A stretch of 64,000 bases of DNA from Puccinia triticina. Lineage: Eukaryota > Basidiomycota > Pucciniomycetes > Pucciniales > Pucciniaceae. How positions within the stretch are numbered: position 1 is the stretch's first letter; each line of letters begins with the position of its first letter. The notes under the pieces were generated by a model. It was not told the DNA's origin. It saw only the letters and a list, made by a program, of their open reading frames with translations, and made no database searches. Below are positions 1-10,700 of this stretch, piece after piece. The DNA is taken from assembly GCF_026914185.1 (NCBI RefSeq), contig NC_070562.1, forward strand, positions 6,882,001 through 6,946,000, given 5' to 3'. The translations under genes and the position numbers were made by a program.

Positions 1-289
1 GAGAAATTAAATGTCCGACTCCCTTTTCATATTTGTATTTTTGACTTCCGACTCCCAAAAAATCCCGGGGTCAATTTTTGGTCCTGGGGACCCGGGGAGG
101 CGTCATTTTGGGGTCCCCAGGACGTAAACCCATTTTGGGAGTCGGAAGTCAAAATATTGGGAGTCGATTAATCAAGCCCCTTTTAATTTTGCAAAAAATC
201 CCGGAAAATAAAGAAAAATTTATACCTCCGCACTGGGTCACGCAAAGCCCCCCAAAATTTTACAGCACTCTAAATACACTCTTTAGAGA

Positions 290-840
290 ATATTGTGAGC
301 TTCACAGCATTAGTACTCCTCAGGGAAACCCTGTGTAGTCAGGGGGCGGATTTGGCGGATTTCCCACTAAGGCAAACCCCCAAAACCTTATCTACGGTGC
401 TCCAAACAGCCCCAAATTTTTTCTGCTATAAGGATAAGCTCTTTAAAACATATGTTAAGCTTCACGGCATTAGCACACCTCAGGGAGACCCTGTGTAGCC
501 GGGGGCGGATTTGGCGGATTTCCTACTACCACAATGCGCCATATCCTGAGATACGGTGATCCAAATGCCCCCAAAATTTTTCTGCCACATACATACACTC
601 TCTAGAGCATATTTGAAGCTTCACGGCATTAGCACACCTCAGGGAGACCCTGTGTAGCCGGGGGCCGATTTGGCGGATTTCCTACTACCGCAATGCGCCA
701 TATCCTGAGATATGGTGATCCAAATGCCCCCAGAATATTTCTGACACATAAATACAGTCTCTAGAACATATTCTGAGATTTACGGGTGTATTACACATCA
801 GGGAAATCCTGTGTAGCCGGGGGCGGATTAGGCGGATTTC
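290..840. repeat. Tandem units of about 160 bp in the left arm
   Basis: The block TTCACGGCATTAGCACACCT followed by CAGGGAGACCCTGTGTAG recurs near 300, 459, 618 and 777, a period of about 159 bp. Each unit ends in a GGGGGCGGATTTGGCGGATT tract. Short reading frames across these units repeat with the unit and are not genes. Confidence 0.75.
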
Positions 841-842
841 CT

Positions 843-1012
843 CCTAAGGCAATTGTCGTAGTTTTCTTCCTCTGCGCCGTCCTACGCCGTTAGGAATATT
901 TTTCCAGTCTGTATCGGTAATTGTAGATAAGAGGGCAGGGAATCTTTTGAGAAGCCTCCGTTTCTTTTTATCGCTTCTTGATCAGAAGATATAGAGGGTT
1001 CAAGTGAGGATA
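843..1012 (-). mobile_element. Loop of the fold-back element: captured chromovirus leader fragment
   Basis: Read on the minus strand, this about 170-bp spacer aligns with the untranslated leader of the two chromovirus copies (about 21780-21935 and 45850-46015). Shared blocks include TCAAAAGATTCCYTGCC, ACGGCGTAGGAC and a GATCAAGA segment. It is a third, independent homologue of that leader and belongs to neither copy. It starts and ends cleanly at the arms. Confidence 0.7.
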
Positions 1013-1019
1013 AGTAGGA

Positions 1020-1575
1020 AATCCGCCAAATCCGCCCCCCCGGCTACACAGGGTCTCCCTGCGGTGTGCTAATGCCGTGAAGCTTAACATATGCTCTAGA
1101 GAGTGTATTTATGTGGCAGAAAAACCATGGGGGCATTTGGATCACCGTATCTCAGGACATGGCGCATTGCGTTAGTAGGAAATCCGCCAAATCCGCCCCC
1201 GGCTACACAGGGTCTCCCTGAGGTGTGCTAATGAAGTGAAGCTTAAAATATGCTCTAGAGAGTGTATTTATGTTGCAGAAAAACTTTGGGGGCTTTTGGA
1301 TCACCGTATCTCAGGATATGGCGCATTGCGGTAGTAGGAAATCCGCCAAATCCGCCCCCGGCTACACAGGGTCTCCCTGAGGTGTGCTAATGCCGTGAAG
1401 CTTAACATATGTTTTAAAGAGCTTATCCTTATAGCAGAAAAAATTTGGGGCTGTTTGGAGCACCGTAGATAAGGTTTTGGGGGTTTGCCTTAGTGGGAAA
1501 TCCGCCAAATCCGCCCCCTGACTACACAGGGTTTCCCTGAGGAGTACTAATGCTGTGAAGCTCACAATATTCTCT
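1020..1575. repeat. Tandem units of about 160 bp in the right arm (inverted)
   Basis: These are the reverse complement of the left-arm units, with junctions near 1079, 1236, 1396 and 1556. The innermost units are more diverged between arms than the outer ones, so the arms are not perfect mirror copies. Confidence 0.75.
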
Positions 1576-1833
1576 AAAGAGTGTATTTAGAGTGCTGTAA
1601 AATTTTGGGGGGCTTTGCGTGACCCAGTGCGGAGGTATAAATTTTTCTTTATTTTCCGGCATTTTTTGCAAAATTAAAATTCCGACTCCCGTTTGGGATC
1701 GCGGAATTACAAAATCAACTCCCAAAATGCCCCCGGGTCAAAATTGGGTCATGGGGACCCAGGACAGACGTCGCGCGGCGGTCTGCGCGACGTAAACTCA
1801 ATTTGGGAGTCAATTTTTTAATTTTTGGGAGTC

Positions 1834-3285
1834 AATTTCTCAACCCCCTTAATAAATTATTTGGAATTTTGCCATGCGGGAACATGAATTTTACAGCATA
1901 CATGGAAGCTTCAAAAAACTCCCAAAAAATTCACAGAGGACGATAAAAGGGCTGTCTATTGATTCTTTGAAAAAAATCTTGAAAATTTTGCTTCCTTCAC
2001 CCGCAGTGCGCAAAGTGTTTTGAAATGCGCGCACTGCGCGGTGCGCAAAGAGTTTTCCGCAGTGCGCGAAGTAAGTCCATTTATTTATTTGAAGTCATAC
2101 CCTTTATTCTATCATTGGTAATTTGCTCTCTTTTTGCACCAAGTTCTTTTGCTCCCCGCTTGTGTAGAATAGCACTTTTTTACCGCTTCCCTACTGGTGT
2201 AATCAGCGCCTTTGCACTGAACTATTGCTGATGTAATTCCAAATCATTAAAAAATAATGCTGAAGGGAAATTGAAACAGGGGGTTGCTGGTGGCAATTGT
2301 GAAACTGCTGTGGGCTGAGCTGACACCAGAGGTACTTTTAGCGCAGTGCAGTGGTCTACCATTGATCCTCCAGACTAACCAGTGTTAGTGAATCACTAGC
2401 ACTGAATTGAGTGATTTACCACTGATACCGGTGAACAGCATTAGCACAGGACCAAAATGAGCACTAACACTGAAACTTGGTGCAGCACGGCAGATGGGAT
2501 GCTTTTTCAGTGTCAGCATGCTGGTTTTTCTGCGCCCCACTGGCAGAACTGTGGCTGCTGGCCTCTTTTTCAGCGTCAGTGCGCTGAACTTCCTACTAGT
2601 AATTCAAATATGATTGGAGTCTGGAAAAACTGTTACAAAGATTCACTAGTCAATTAGGAAATCATTTATTGTGAATTATATGCAGAAGGTAATTATGAAA
2701 AATGATGGCCAGTAAAAACCTCAGGGATGGTGTTGGACTCAACTCATGGTTGAAAACCAAACACCAGGTCCCTAATAGAGAACTTTTGGGGCAATGTGCC
2801 TCTTGCTCACTGATCTGGGAGAGCTGGATACATAACAGCTTGCTGGAATGACTCCTGCATTCTCCCAGAAATATGGATACATATGTATCCAGCTCACAGG
2901 TGGCAAGTGAGCCTTGTCATTTCCCTGGCGTGCTGCTTGACATACCAAAATTATTGGTGTGCGGCTCAACACGTTAAAATTATTAATGACACAAAGCAGC
3001 GCATCTGGGCTGCACTTTCCAGCTGGTCACTAATGTAGCACAACTTTACACAAAGACAGCACCCACAACACTAAAAATCACAAACACGGGCACCACAAGT
3101 TCTGATATATCCTCTGGGCACATCTTTTTCAAGTGTCATGAGAAACTAATTCAAATTGGAAAGATACATGCGCTTCAGCAGAGTGACCTTGTAGAACATA
3201 AAATCCATAAACGGCCTAGAGAACATGGATTTCAAATTCAAGAATTAGGTAACAAGGCGTTAGCATTCTTGGGAAAGCGTGGCTG
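1834..3285. other. Stretch without a recognisable gene
   Basis: I see only short, compositionally random frames. 1995-2075 is built from repeats of GCGCACTGCGCGGTGCGC-like palindromic words. The rest is AT-rich unique sequence without splice-supported coding potential. Confidence 0.5.
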
Positions 3286-4332
3286 TCAAGCATCCAGGGC
3301 CGAGGAGGTTTCACTGCTGCCAGTATTTAAATCTTTCTGGTACTCTCTAATCGCCTTGATAATGTGAAGCTGTTGTTGATGTAACATATGTTCAATCGAT
3401 TTCTTTTGCGCTTCATTGTTGATACCTATAGCACCAAGAATACGACTGACGAGGCGAACATAATGACAATCGCGATGTTGATTAGTAGTCGTGGTGATAC
3501 TTGTAACTTCGATATCATTAAGACTGGGATCAGGCAAGGTGCTACTGGTGACTCCGGCATTATCGACAAGACTGGAGTGATTACCGATTACAGTGCCGTT
3601 ACTGAAACGGGTGCTATTGCCAGGGTCTATCGGCGAGGCGCGAGTGCTATTGGTGGGGTCGATTGCCGAGGCAGGAGTGCTATTGCCTGGGTCCATCGCC
3701 GAGGCGCGAGTGCTATCGCCGGGGTCCATCGCCGAGGCGCGAGTGCTATCGCCGGGGTCCACCGCCGAGGCGCGAGTGCTATCGCCGGATTCCATCGCCG
3801 AGGTGCGAGTGCTATCGCCGGGGTCCATCGCCGAGGCGCGAGTGCTATCGCCGGGGTCCATCGCCGATGTGCGAGTACAATTTCCAAAGTCATTGATCAT
3901 CCCTTCCAGATGCTGAATTAAGTTATTAAGAAGCCGATCTTCACAATTAAAGAGTTTGCCGTTGACGAAGTCTTCAATATCTACAGTGTGTTGCGCGTGA
4001 AGCCGCTCACAGATTTTACGGATGTCACTGTCAAATTCGAAGCGATGCATTAAAACACCGCAGGATTTTCAAAAGAGTTCTCTATGTTCTAAGATATGGC
4101 GCTCCAACTGCTCGATAGAAATCTCCAATAGTGCGACTTTATCCACGGCAGCTCTTTCAACGATTTCTAAACGCTCGCGATTCTCTGCTAAGCAACTTTG
4201 AAGATGAAGGACTATGGCAAACCCCGGGACTTAGACATGAGGTTTGTAATGCATGGTTCTGGTAGCTCAGTCGAACTTACTTTGAAGCTGGATACTCTCC
4301 AAGTCTCGAGATGTTGGAATATGAGTATCCAT
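3286..4332 (-). pseudogene. Two-exon gene with an 11-residue repeat domain, interrupted by an in-frame TGA
   Basis: I do not recognise the family. The first exon would run 4332-4281 (ATG at 4332). An intron at 4280-4188 has donor GTAAGT and acceptor TTAG, phase 1. The second exon starts at 4187 and stays in one frame to the stop at 3286-3288, except for one TGA at 4071-4069. Without that TGA the product would be 317 codons. With it, translation gives 56 aa, or restarts at the ATG at 4050 to give 254 aa. The N-terminal part is a charged, Leu/Glu-rich coiled-coil-like segment. The centre holds about eight repeats of an 11-mer close to DSTRASAMDPG. The C-terminal part is Gln/His/Ile-rich and helical. 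I found no intron that removes the TGA cleanly, so a nonsense-mutated gene is my reading. Alternatives are a short 254-aa gene or stop readthrough. Confidence 0.5.
3636..3880 (-). repeat. 33-bp in-frame minisatellite
   Basis: About seven to eight copies of a GC-rich 33-bp unit (core GAGTGCTATCGCCGGGGTCC) lie inside the minus-strand reading frame. The period is a multiple of three, so all six frames stay open here, which explains the overlapping false frames on both strands. Confidence 0.85.
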
Positions 4333-5809
4333 CTGTGCGTTTTGGGGGGGGGGGGGGCAGGCAGTGTCGTGAGATGGGATTAAGGAATCTTGGAAAGATT
4401 GTCACCGACTGACAGTTGACTGATGACTCACCATTCAAGTATCACCGTCTGAAGCCTAAGGGTTTTTGAAAAAAGCAAGCCAACTGGAGAAGAATTGATA
4501 TCCGGAAAGTTTGTAATGCGACACCGTTAGCCAGTTGAACTCAAAAGTGTACTGATGTTTGCTCTTGCCGGCCGCCTACTGTTGAGGTCTACGATTGAGA
4601 GTAGCACCAACCGCTTGATTGTGAAGTTGAAGTTTGAACTATGTATCGTCACTTTTACAAACATAAGCTACTGACAAAGGCAAATCAAAATGCCAAATAT
4701 TTATGTATATATGATAATTATGTATGTACGTATAACTTCGCGCGGACCGAACCGTTATGTAAATACATAAATACGGCATTCTGCCAACGCGGAATCCGCC
4801 AGGCCCCAGCAAGCACATAAAACAAGCCGCTTGCAGAGGAATCTTTGCTAACAAGCAATTCTCAGAAAGTGGGTACACCTTGAGGGATCAATGGTGTATC
4901 CGCTTAGCTGCATTTAACGCAGGGTTTCCGCTGCGCTTTTGCTAGACCCGGGGTAGTGGTGAATTGCTGCGCGTAGCGAGTAGCGCAGCGGTGTCCCCGC
5001 TGCGCTATCGCTTTTTGATCACGTGGCGGTCAACCGCTGCGCTACGCTAAATGGCCGCTTTTTTTGGTGTGCGCAGCGTATACACCGTTGTTTGGATGGA
5101 TGATGGGTTGATGATTTGAAGTCATGAGCTATGTACATACATGCTGGCTGAGCCGCTGAAAGAAATGATTGATTTGAATAAACTTGATTTTTTTACAGTT
5201 CGGAGAGGATGCATAACTTATATTTTAGGATTGGCTACATAATGGCTGTTTGTGTTCAGCGTAGCCAAGGGATGTTACACTGCTTTGCCACTGTGCCAGC
5301 GTGAGCTTGGATTGGCAAAGTTTTGAGGAAGAATTAAGAATATTGTAGAGCACAGGTGCCGCCGCGGCCAAGGAGGTTGCAAATTTCCTTCCCCTTCAGG
5401 CGGGTTCAGAGGCCAGCTTCTTTCCCAAAAGACGATTCCTACATCATCTTGCTACCAATAGCCTATGTACCTCCCAACATTGGTATCAACGGCCTATATC
5501 CCAACATCGCCATCCAACGCCTGCATCGCTCCCAACAGCCCACGGCACATCCCAAAATCACTACCAACAGCCTACATTCCAACATTTCTTGACTAGTTTT
5601 CAATTAACCTGATAGGATGTCGTCCGCCAGCACCGATAATTTCGAGTGTCTTGTTTCTTCTTTCTGCGTCACACTTTCCAACTTGATGCGTGGGTAGCAT
5701 TATTACGCAGATAAATAGGGAATTATTCTGACATCATTCTTTCGTAGGAGAAGGCCACAATGGGATGTCGCGAGTGAGAGGAGGCCGTATTGAGCACTGC
5801 AATACTGAG
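4333..5809. other. Intergenic stretch with a homopolymer and one small inverted-repeat element
   Basis: It contains a run of 15 G at about 4343-4357 and AT-rich sequence around 4680-4760. The inverted-repeat element at 4893-5086 is listed separately. No frame here has splice or start support. The region contains the presumed promoters of the divergent flanking genes, but no motif stands out. Confidence 0.4.
4893..5086. mobile_element. Small GC-rich inverted-repeat element (MITE candidate)
   Basis: It starts GGTGTATCCGC and ends GCGTATACACC, an imperfect terminal inverted repeat. Inside, the words CTGCGCTA, TAGCGCAG and AACGCTGCGC recur in both orientations, so much of the 194 bp can fold. 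No clear target duplication is visible. Superfamily unknown. Confidence 0.4.
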
Positions 5810-6661
5810 ATGGTGCAACAAACTTCCTCAGCTAGTACCGATTGTAGGTCTTGACCAGTCAAAAGAGCCAGATTGTGATTCTAACGACATGGCTTTTGTC
5901 TGATAGCAAAGCAAACAGAGCGCGGAAATCTTCTTGGTTCCATTCGCACTGTGCTTCTTGGCTTATTGCGTAAGTATTAATATGCAGCTACTTTCGGAAC
6001 AATCTGAACCTCTGACTATCTCCTGTTACTATATAATTATGTATCAGGCGCAGACTGTATCACATCATCCCAATTTGGCGAGCTTGAGAAATTGGTCGAT
6101 GTTATGGATCAAATGGTCAAGCCCCTGCCACGCGAATCAAACGGCAGTGAAGTCGAGAGCGCGGAACCAATTATGATTGCTGGGAGGGAGGCTAGGTTCC
6201 CGTCAAATCGTCTTGGGGCGGATAAACTCATCGAGATAATCGAATATAGCATTCAGGAGCATATCAGGGTTATGGACGAGGCCGAAGTGACCATCAGCGA
6301 GGCTCGTCGTACGATTGTGAAGGCAGAGAAGGCGTATTCAGAGGCGACGGTGGGGATAGCGGCAGACTCTGCTGACGTTGAACTCGTAAGACAGGCTGAA
6401 CGCCAGACGACCATCGCAACACAGTGGATCGAGGACGTTATCAGGAGGCGGGTAGAAGGGCAAGATACATCTGAAGATTGGGCTGACGTAGGTCAAGAGG
6501 GAGAGAATTTTGATGTTTACATGGAAAGGATATCAAGAGAGTTGGTCCTTCGCCATGGCGGGTTGGTAAGTCGCAGATCAGTGAAATAAAAATACAGAAG
6601 AAAATACTGAAACTGTAAACTATTTCTTGTTGAGAATCAGGCACGATCTGAATCCGGTTAG
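5810..6661 (+). CDS. Four-exon gene for a 211-aa protein of unknown function
   Basis: Exons are 5810-5843, 5907-5969, 6048-6565 and 6641-6661. Introns are 63, 78 and 75 bp. All are GT-AG (donors GTAGGT, GTAAGT, GTAAGT; acceptors TAG, CAG, CAG), and the first has a CTAAC branch site 22 bp before its acceptor. The phases agree throughout, giving 212 codons with the stop at 6659-6661. The protein begins MVQQTSSASTDSK, has no signal peptide or transmembrane segment, and is acidic and mostly helical. Residues about 110-165 contain Ala/Glu/Val/Arg heptad-like spacing that suggests a coiled coil (motif SEARRTIVKAEKAYSEAT). I recognise no domain. The first ATG giving a frame through all the splice sites was chosen. 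It is the best-supported intact host gene in the window. Confidence 0.6.
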
Positions 6662-6761
6662 TTCATCATCAGATGGGCCGGATCTAGTCCTTGTGTACCA
6701 TCACTTTTTTGTTATAATTGTAGGCTTGGTATCTCATAGTTCATCAAGGGACCAATTATAC

Positions 6762-6829
6762 AGACATTTTTTATTTTTTATTTTTTATTTTTTATTTTTT
6801 ATTTTTTATTTTTCATTTTTTTTTGTAAA
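6762..6829. repeat. T-rich microsatellite (TTTTTTA)n
   Basis: Seven or so runs of six to seven T separated by single A follow directly after the 211-aa gene, in its 3' flank. Confidence 0.9.
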
Positions 6830-7055
6830 TTTTTTTAGTTGAGTCTTAATTGAAAAAATCGGCTAAACGAGCCATGTACCGCTGTGGTGACATTGAGGAG
6901 ATGAAGGACGGCTTCATATTCCTGGCTGCCGTTGATTGTCGGTGGCGGGGCAAGGGTCAAGAAGAGGCTGCTTTTGGTTGTCGCTTCCGTTGACAGGGGT
7001 TTGATTGGCCCCGCCAGCCCATGAGTTTAGGAAATGTGTATATACATATGCAGTT

Positions 7056-7290
7056 TCCTCGGTTGGCCAACACCCGAGGGTCATTTTCCTCGGTTGGCCA
7101 CCATCCGAGGGTCATTTTGCTCGGTTGGCCACCATCCGAGGGTCATTTTCCTTGGTTGGCCAACACCCGAAGGTCATTTTCCTCGGTTGGCCACCACCCA
7201 TTTTCCTCGGTTGGCCACCACCCGATGGTCATTTTCCTCGGTTGGCCAACACCCGAAGGTCATTTTCCTCGGTTGAGGGTCCAACCGAGG
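7056..7290. repeat. 31-bp tandem array with CCTCGGTTGGCCA core
   Basis: About seven copies of a unit TTTTCCTCGGTTGGCCAMCA + CCCGAGGGTCA run head to tail. The words CTCGGTTGG and CCAACCGAG are near-complementary, so units can fold. Frames across it are repeat artefacts. Confidence 0.8.
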
Positions 7291-7560
7291 TGCCATCCCT
7301 CGGTTCAGACCAGCCAACTGAGCCTTGGATTACTCCCAACCTATTAAGAATTTCAATCGGTTGGATGTCTGACCGATCCGAGCTCGGGGGTACCGCACTC
7401 GAGTTCACATCGGGAGGCATTTTCCTCGCGCGGGTCTGATCCAATTTTAACTCGGATGCCTATTTGATTGGGTGCACTCAACCAAGTTTGAAAAGGTTGA
7501 GCGCACCCGATGAAGAGGGGCATTGCGCCATGCCAGGCAAATATGCTGGCAGTGCAGAAG
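7291..7560. repeat. Cassette A following the CCTCGGTTGG array
   Basis: The words CTCGGATGC, TGCGCGCAACC or GTGCACTCAACC, GATGAAGAGGGG and AAATGCTGGCAGTGC appear in the same order in 14390-14745. The two stretches are diverged copies of one dispersed repeat whose adjacent tandem arrays differ. Confidence 0.5.
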
Positions 7561-7583
7561 GTAAAGGATCCTTTACCTTCTGC
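7554..7583. repeat. Perfect 30-bp palindrome
   Basis: GCAGAAGGTAAAGGA is followed at once by its exact reverse complement, centred on a GGATCC. No spacer and no mismatch. Confidence 0.95.
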
Positions 7584-8517
7584 CGATTTCTTCATGTGCT
7601 TTACGCGCAGGAGTTTGGATGTTCCCTCGACTACCTGGGATATATGTTGCGTAGAAGAGTCACTCCAGTCATTTTATACTGGAGCCCCACTTTCTTCTAC
7701 CACAGCGGGGGCAAATCGTGCTGCACTTGTTGTAGTGCAGCGCTTCCACCCTTATGGTGAGTGGAAATGCTACACTGCTTTCCAACATATACCAACACAG
7801 TAGTCAGCTGCAGTGGCAGGATTCCCCTATTCATCTGAAGGTGATAAAATTGTGGGTGGATTGGGAGCACGTGATAAGATGTAGTGAAACGTAAATGGGA
7901 GCTTAAAGAGCTCAGGAGAAGATTGACCCATTCCAGTTCTCTACTGATCTAGGCGGGAGCAGGGGCCAGGGATGAAGGTTGCAAGTCAAGATATTTAAGT
8001 GATTGAGTTTTGAAACCTGCATGGAGCATGGGATTTTACACCAGCCCTTCATTTAAGGAGGGGGGCAAGTGTCAGCTGGCTACTATGTCAGAGCCACTGT
8101 GACATCATATCAAAAGCAAACATGAAATATCATTACATAAGAAAGAGACATTATTACTGCTATTACTTATGATTCCACATTTAAAACCTGGAATATTATT
8201 CCATACTAGAGGCCAAGGCGGCTTCGCCGCTGCACTCCCAGGTCCCAGTATCTAAGATTTATGGAATATTTGTGGTACTCATGGAGTACTCTCTCAATTT
8301 TCTATTTATTATGATGCCACAATTATACCCCTAGCCTAAGTCTGAAAATCAAAATCCTCTTCCTCAGGATATACATACATACTTTGGAAAGAGATTAATT
8401 AAATTAGACATTGATCTGACCAGAGTACTGTTTTCAAAGTTTTTAATCCACAAGGAGGTGGAATATACTTCTATGATTGAGATCCCCAAGTTCTCTCAGG
8501 CTGGTCTTTAGGCTGTA
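7584..8517. other. Stretch without a recognisable gene
   Basis: Two short frames around 7464-7803 overlap the palindrome and lack coding character. The rest is AT-rich unique sequence. A GTGTCAGCTGGCTACTA word near 8070 recurs in similar form near 58537. Confidence 0.4.
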
Positions 8518-8959
8518 CAGTTGCACGCAGCATTCCACTGTACAAGGTTTTTGTCTGGTCCCAAATTTTGGGGTCCAAAACCTAAAAAATACAGTTTTTT
8601 CACATATTTTTGGGCGGCTGGGACATGGTATGGTGTCCTAGCTATGGTTTTACACCCACCAGACACTCCTCAAAGCACTGCATGACAGTTTCTGCCTTCA
8701 TGTGTGGGTTTAGTGCCCAACCAGAAGGTAGAAGTATGGGTTTAGGAGCCCATACATATGTACTTATGCCCCTATTTGGGAGGTGGATCCCAAAATATGG
8801 GCTGTGAACAAAAAAAAAATTGGCTGGACCAAATTGGTTGCCACTTTAGATTTGGAATCCACACACTCTTTATACTCTGTTAGAGTGCTGGACCCCCAAC
8901 CCAGTTGGGGTTTCAATTTTTACGGGTAGCTCTGTACAGTAGAATGTTGCGCGCAACTG
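8518..8959. mobile_element. Mariner-like MITE flanked by TA
   Basis: The 442-bp element begins CAGTTGCACGCAGCATTCCA and ends with the inverted counterpart (TAGAATGTTGCGCGCAACTG). The inverted repeats are about 30 bp with a few mismatches. TA lies at both borders (8516-8517 and 8960-8961), the target duplication typical of Tc1/mariner elements. The inside has no transposase. Confidence 0.65.
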
Positions 8960-9290
8960 TAGATGTACCTTTGAATTGATATCAAATTAATATTCTCTGA
9001 ATTAAAAGTAGGATAAGCCTAAATGTACTCCAAACTTGTACTAATTTTTGGCTTTGGGGGAGGTGGGTTAGGAAGATGGTACTCCAAAAAATCTGGAGGG
9101 CCTATTTTACTCTTAACTCCATGTTTGTTGGAGCACATGCCTCGGCACTCCAAAATACACCAAAATGGGATGCACTCCACCCTGATTTTGGCTTTGCACT
9201 CCAGTGTGCAAATATGAACTGGAGTGCCCACAGTAGTCATCAAGCAGGGCACACCCCACTTGATGACCAGCTAATGTGCAACTCTTCTCA
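8960..9290. other. Unique sequence between MITE and palindromic array
   Basis: GCACTCCA and TGGAGTGC words recur several times. No gene is seen. Confidence 0.35.
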
Positions 9291-10160
9291 ATGAGCAGTA
9301 CAGACCAGTCATTGAGAGGTGTGAGACCCCTCAATGGCTGGTACAGATCAGTCTTTGGGAGGTGTGAGACCTCGATGGCCGGTCCGACCGGTCATTGGGA
9401 GGTGAGAGATCAATGGCCGGCACGCGACCGGTCATCGTACTGCGGAGCCCCCCTGATGACCCCTTGATGGCCGGTCCGACCGGTCATCAAGAGGTGTGAG
9501 ACCCCTCGATGACCGGTACCAACCGGCCATCGAGAGGTATGAGACCCCTCGATGGCTGGTCCAACCACTCATCGGGAGGTGAGGGACCCCTCGATGGCCG
9601 GCACTGATCTGTCATCGAGGTGTACTGTACTGCGGAGTCCCCTCAATGACTGGTACCGACCGGCCATCAAGAGGTATGAGACCCCTCGATGGCTGGTCCG
9701 ACCAGTCATCGAGAGGTGTGAGACCCCTCAATGGCCGGTCCGACCGGTCATTGGGAGGTGAGAGACCCCTCGATGACCGGTCGGACCGACCATCGAGGGG
9801 TAATGTACTGTGGAGTCCCCTCGATGACCGGTACAGACCGGCCATCGAGAGGTATGAATCTCCTCAATGCCGGGCTGTTCCGGTCATCAAGAGGTGTTAC
9901 CTCCCTCAATGACCGCACAGACCGGTCATCGAGAGCTATGACTCCTCTCGATGACCGGCACAGACCAGTCATTGGAGAGGAGGAGAATCTGCTCGAAGCC
10001 GGTCTGTACCGGTCATCGAGGGGACTCCACAGTGCATTACCCCTTGATCGTCGTGTGAATCCCCCCGATACCACTACAGATTGGCATTGAGACGAGATGG
10101 AGACCTCGGGGAGGATGCCTCTCCGGAACATGTCTCGATGACCCTGACTGGTCATCTTGA
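9291..10160. repeat. Array of palindromic units with GATGGCCGGT...ACCGGCCATC cores
   Basis: About 20 units of roughly 42 bp. Each has a left half such as TCGATGGCCGGTCCGACC and a right half such as GGTCATCGAGAGG, followed by a GTGTGAGACCCC spacer. Nearly every unit is itself an inverted repeat. The same core occurs in the arrays at 18775, 36664 and 59755. Frames crossing it on both strands are repeat artefacts. Confidence 0.8.
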
Positions 10161-10289
10161 GGATTCAAGCTCTCAAGCTGACCTGTAAACACTCGGATGA
10201 GTGTGTACAGGCCAGCATTGTGTCTGCCCAGGTGCAGGGCCCTGACAACCAAAAGTTTTGGTTTGCAGGATGTCAGGGCCCTGTGAGCT

Positions 10290-10395
10290 TGGTCGGATAC
10301 TTAAAGGGCTGGGGGGGGGGAGCTGTTTGTCCCCCCAGGGGATCTGGTTTCGTCCACCCCCTCCCTGAAGGCCCCCTATTTCATTTGAGTAGGCC
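10290..10395 (+). repeat. Dispersed repeat, copy 1 (CTGTTTGTCCCCCCAGGGG)
   Basis: The stretch from ACTTAAAGGGCTGGGGGG through GTCCCCCCAGGGG to CCCCCTCCCTG aligns with the reverse complement of about 58790-58900. Function unknown. Confidence 0.6.
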
Positions 10396-10700
10396 CCTTC
10401 TTGATTTCAAAAAACAAAAATTCCAAACCCAAACAAAACTTTAACAATTTAAACTTTAAACTCACACAAAACAAGAAAATTTAAACTTTGAACTCAGACA
10501 ACACAAAAAAATTTAATCTTTGAACTCACACAAAACAAAAACATTTGAACACAATCAAAACACACAAAAACATAAAATAAACTCACACAAAAACAATAAT
10601 TATATAAACTCAAACAAACCATAAACTCTGTACATAATGAAAAAAACTTAAACTTTTTAAACTTAAGGAACACAAATTTCAAACTTTTAATTTCTTCTGC
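10396..10700. repeat. A/C-rich low-complexity tract
   Basis: Words such as AAACTTTGAACTCACACAAA and AACACAAAAA recur irregularly. No gene. Confidence 0.7.

Larger units (their letters stand above)
1..1833. mobile_element. Fold-back element: two long inverted arms around a short loop
   Basis: The left arm (about 1-842) and right arm (about 1013-1833) are inverted copies of each other. A 67-codon stretch at 295-498 on the plus strand is repeated without change at 1362-1565 on the minus strand. The outer ends match imperfectly (GAGAAATT at 1-8, AATTTCTC near 1825-1832), so the left terminus lies at or just outside the window edge. Each arm is built of four or five tandem units. There is no transposase, so the element would need one in trans. 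Fold-back (FB-like) class is inferred from architecture. Confidence 0.75.

Noticed and set aside
3388..3921. Plus-strand frames across the 33-bp minisatellite
   Set aside because: Shadows of the minus-strand reading frame; the repeat keeps every frame open.
9291..10160. A CRISPR-like array of repeats and spacers
   Set aside because: The genome is eukaryotic, the spacers are not unique, there are no cas genes, and units are degenerate palindromes of a satellite.
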